Notes under the pieces: model-generated
The model's input: the letters and a program-made list of their open reading frames with translations, nothing else
Database searches by the model: none
Told to the model about the DNA's origin: nothing
Shown here: one piece after another, positions 33,780 through 35,328 of the stretch
Position numbering within the stretch: position 1 is the first letter of the stretch
Layout: every line of letters begins with the position of its first letter
Made by a program: the position numbers and the translations under genes
Virus record (IMG/VR): IMGVR_UViG_3300042881_000679
Location: 1-35,328 of that record
Length of the DNA stretch: 35,328 bases
Origin: a virus
Direction: 5' to 3' (one strand)

Positions 33780-34306
33780 AGCTTTATTGCCCAAGAATCT
33801 CCTTGGAATAGCGTATAGTCCTTTTGTCCTATTTCCTCAAGTAAGGCCTTCTTGACTGACTGCCAACTCCAATCGTGACCAGCCATAATCCCACCTTCTT
33901 TAAGCTTTGGCCGCCAGCCTTTTAGGTCTGCAAGCACGCCTTCGTATCTGTGATCTCCGTCAATATAAACTAGGTCTAGCTCGCCATCCTTGAAGAATTC
34001 AAGTGCATCCAAACTTTTGCCTCTGCTATATAAAACATTCTTAAATGAAGATGCGCGCTCTTGGAATGCCTCAAAGACAAACTTCATGGGGCATTGCTGA
34101 CTCGCCCTATCGTTAATATCGTAGCCGTTTAGCCAAGGATCTACGGCAAGAACATCCTTAAAATACTTTGCAAGAACTACCGTTCCCTCGCCGCTGTAAG
34201 AACCAATCTCAACCGCCCTACCAGTTGCACCCTGTTCGTTCGCCCACTCACACAGCTTTGCCAAGCCCTCCGCTTGGAGGGCATCGCGCATTACTGGTAC
34301 TTTCAT
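33776..34306 (-). CDS. SAM-dependent methyltransferase (class I, Methyltransf_24-like)
   Basis: 176 residues from ATG 34306, overlapping the upstream stop by one base (TGATG). Motif I is Ala-Val-Glu33-Ile-Gly-Ser-Tyr-Ser-Gly-Glu-Gly, followed by Leu-Ala-Val-Asp56-Pro-Trp, Leu-Val-Tyr-Ile-Asp116-Gly-Asp118-His-Arg-Tyr-Glu and Gly-Gly-Ile-Met-Ala-Gly-His144-Asp145-Trp. This matches the O-methyltransferase-type group with metal-binding Asp/His, often active on sugars or small molecules. Its place in the head cluster, between a Q-rich protein and the scaffold, is unusual; it may have been picked up for surface-glycan modification. Confidence 0.85.
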   Translation of the reverse strand: MKVPVMRDALQAEGLAKLCEWANEQGATGRAVEIGSYSGEGTVVLAKYFKDVLAVDPWLNGYDINDRASQQCPMKFVFEAFQERASSFKNVLYSRGKSLDALEFFKDGELDLVYIDGDHRYEGVLADLKGWRPKLKEGGIMAGHDWSWQSVKKALLEEIGQKDYTLFQGDSWAIKL

Positions 34307-34917
34307 CAAGCAAATCTGGCAGATTGATTATTTCTTGTCGAGAAAGTTCTTGGTAGTTGTATTGCCTTGGGCTTTTGCGATCCCATACCAGCTACGGGCA
34401 TTGTTTGGTTGGGAGTTGTGGTTGATGCTGTTTGTGTAGCCTGCATACCAGGTTGCATATTAGCAAAATTATTCATCGCGCCTTGGTTCAGAGTGTTGCT
34501 GTTTTGCATTCCTTGCTGGAGAAAGTTTTGGTAGTTCTGCATTTGCTGTTGCTGGCCTTGTGGATTTTGATATTGAGATGCCATTGCACCCTGTTGGCCT
34601 TGCGGTGGCTGAATCGGCATTAAGGTTGGCATATTTGTATTTGGATCTACTGGCATATAGCCTGCCCTATTTGGATCTACTTGGACATATCCTGCCGTTG
34701 AATTTGTTGATTGTTGGCCTACATCATCTATTCGCGTATCAAATTGACCCGCTTTGGCGCGGGCTGTCATGTCTGCAAGCATCTGGTCATATCTCTGTTG
34801 CGCCATAGCTGCATCAAAATTAGGATTACGCACTAAATCAAACGGTGCTGGAGCGGGTTTTCGTCTTAGCATTGGCCTAGGCGTTTGTTTCGGTGCTGCT
34901 TTTCTTCTGATTGCCAT
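34306..34917 (-). CDS. Gln/Pro-rich virion-associated protein (203 aa)
   Basis: 203 residues from ATG 34917, one base after the portal stop. A basic N-terminus (Met-Ala-Ile-Arg-Arg-Lys-Ala-Ala-Pro-Lys) is followed by Gln/Asn/Met/Pro-rich low complexity, with two Val-Asp-Pro-Asn-Arg/Thr units near residues 78-94 and runs of Gln around residues 105-135. Probably disordered in solution; a head or portal-associated role is suggested by location only. Confidence 0.6.
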   Translation of the reverse strand: MAIRRKAAPKQTPRPMLRRKPAPAPFDLVRNPNFDAAMAQQRYDQMLADMTARAKAGQFDTRIDDVGQQSTNSTAGYVQVDPNRAGYMPVDPNTNMPTLMPIQPPQGQQGAMASQYQNPQGQQQQMQNYQNFLQQGMQNSNTLNQGAMNNFANMQPGMQATQTASTTTPNQTMPVAGMGSQKPKAIQLPRTFSTRNNQSARFA

Positions 34918-34918
34918 A

Positions 34919-35328
34919 TTAAATTACCTGTGGTTGGGGTTGCTGTTGCATTGCTTCTGGAGGCAATTGTTGCCCCTGTTGTTGCATCTGAGCCTTACCT
35001 GCATCACGAAGCTGTTTCTGGATAGCGCGGGATGTGTTGGGGTCGATCTGTTCCAACGCCTGCAAGTGCTGTTGTAAGTGCGCCATTAGAACTTGCATTG
35101 CGCTCTGATCGACCTGCTGTTGTCGCTGTTGAGCCGCTTGGTTAAACGCGAAGAGAACGGATATATGCGCTTTGTGATCGTCGCTAGGCTTGATTGCGAC
35201 GGGGAATCCAGTTGCAAGCATAGTCGCGATTTCAGTCGCTTGATCTTCAGCTTGATCGCCAGAGGCTGCGTTTGGATCTTGGAAGAGTCTGCGGACCAGC
35301 GAGGGATCGTCTTGTTCAAGCACTGACT
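34919..35328 (-). CDS. Portal protein, C-terminal part (enters from outside the window)
   Basis: An open frame that enters at the window edge (a GTG at 35323 is internal) and ends at a TAA covering 34921-34919. 136 codons, including Leu-Val-Arg-Arg-Leu-Phe-Gln-Asp-Pro, Asp-Asp-His-Lys-Ala-His-Ile-Ser-Val-Leu-Phe-Ala-Phe-Asn, and then a Gln-rich tail. The His-Ile-Ser-Val and Asp-Asp-His segments resemble the C-terminal part of podovirus portals. With the N-terminal piece at 1-292, it most likely belongs to one gene across the missing part of the genome. Confidence 0.72.
   Translation of the reverse strand, partial: SVLEQDDPSLVRRLFQDPNAASGDQAEDQATEIATMLATGFPVAIKPSDDHKAHISVLFAFNQAAQQRQQQVDQSAMQVLMAHLQQHLQALEQIDPNTSRAIQKQLRDAGKAQMQQQGQQLPPEAMQQQPQPQVI

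Overview
The window is most of the genome of a tailed double-stranded DNA phage with podovirus-like (short-tailed) architecture. The evidence is a terminase pair, a portal, a scaffold, an N4gp56-like major capsid protein, a head-tail adaptor, a large tail hub-like protein and a run of internal-virion-type proteins, with no recognisable tape measure or sheath. The host is not identifiable. Lipobox-type lipoproteins, an overlapping Rz/Rz1-like gene pair and an ADP-heptose-transferase-like enzyme point to a Gram-negative (diderm) host, and frequent AGGAG ribosome binding sites argue against a group that does not use Shine-Dalgarno. No integrase, repressor, RNA polymerase, DNA polymerase, tRNA or CRISPR array was recognised.

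Both window ends lie inside a minus-strand portal gene: the N-terminus at 292-1 and the C-terminus at 35328-34919. The simplest reading is a circular (or circularly permuted) genome from which only the middle of the portal gene, perhaps 1.3-1.6 kb, is missing.

There are four transcription blocks. (A) Minus strand, packaging and virion: TerS (2965), TerL, holin-like, Rz-like and Rz1-like genes, portal (across the window ends), a Q-rich protein, a SAM methyltransferase, scaffold, major capsid protein, small head proteins, beta-rich fibre-like proteins, a small lipoprotein and an XhlA-like membrane protein, a fibre with GNVGIGTTSP repeats, adaptor, tail hub, four internal-virion-type proteins and a GH108-like muramidase ending at 16602. 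(B) A single plus-strand gene (16240-16605) for a secreted acidic protein. (C) Minus strand, 16201 to 4594: nucleases, SSB-like protein, two glycosyltransferases, a 2-oxoglutarate/Fe(II) oxygenase, a PAPS-reductase-like enzyme, an archaeo-eukaryotic-type primase and a RepA/DnaB-like helicase, then four small conserved phage genes. (D) Plus strand, 3087-4547: seven tiny genes interspersed with hairpins and an exact 19-bp repeat. Blocks A and D diverge from 2966-3086, B and C diverge from 16202-16239, A and B converge at 16602-16605, and C and D converge at 4548-4593.

Genes are extremely tightly packed. Most neighbours in block C and many in block A overlap as ATGA or TAATG, indicating translational coupling, and this overlap pattern was used to choose several starts and to find genes of 23-59 codons. 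No stretch over 300 bases lacks a gene. The largest gap, 5398-5641 (244 bases), is dense in inverted repeats next to the helicase gene and is the best candidate for a replication origin. The most unusual items are that inverted-repeat region, a PD-(D/E)XK gene bounded exactly by 13-bp direct repeats beside the PAPS-reductase-like gene, the hairpin plus AAACGGCAGC modules in block D, the lone secreted protein of block B, and the oxygenase/glycosyltransferase island.
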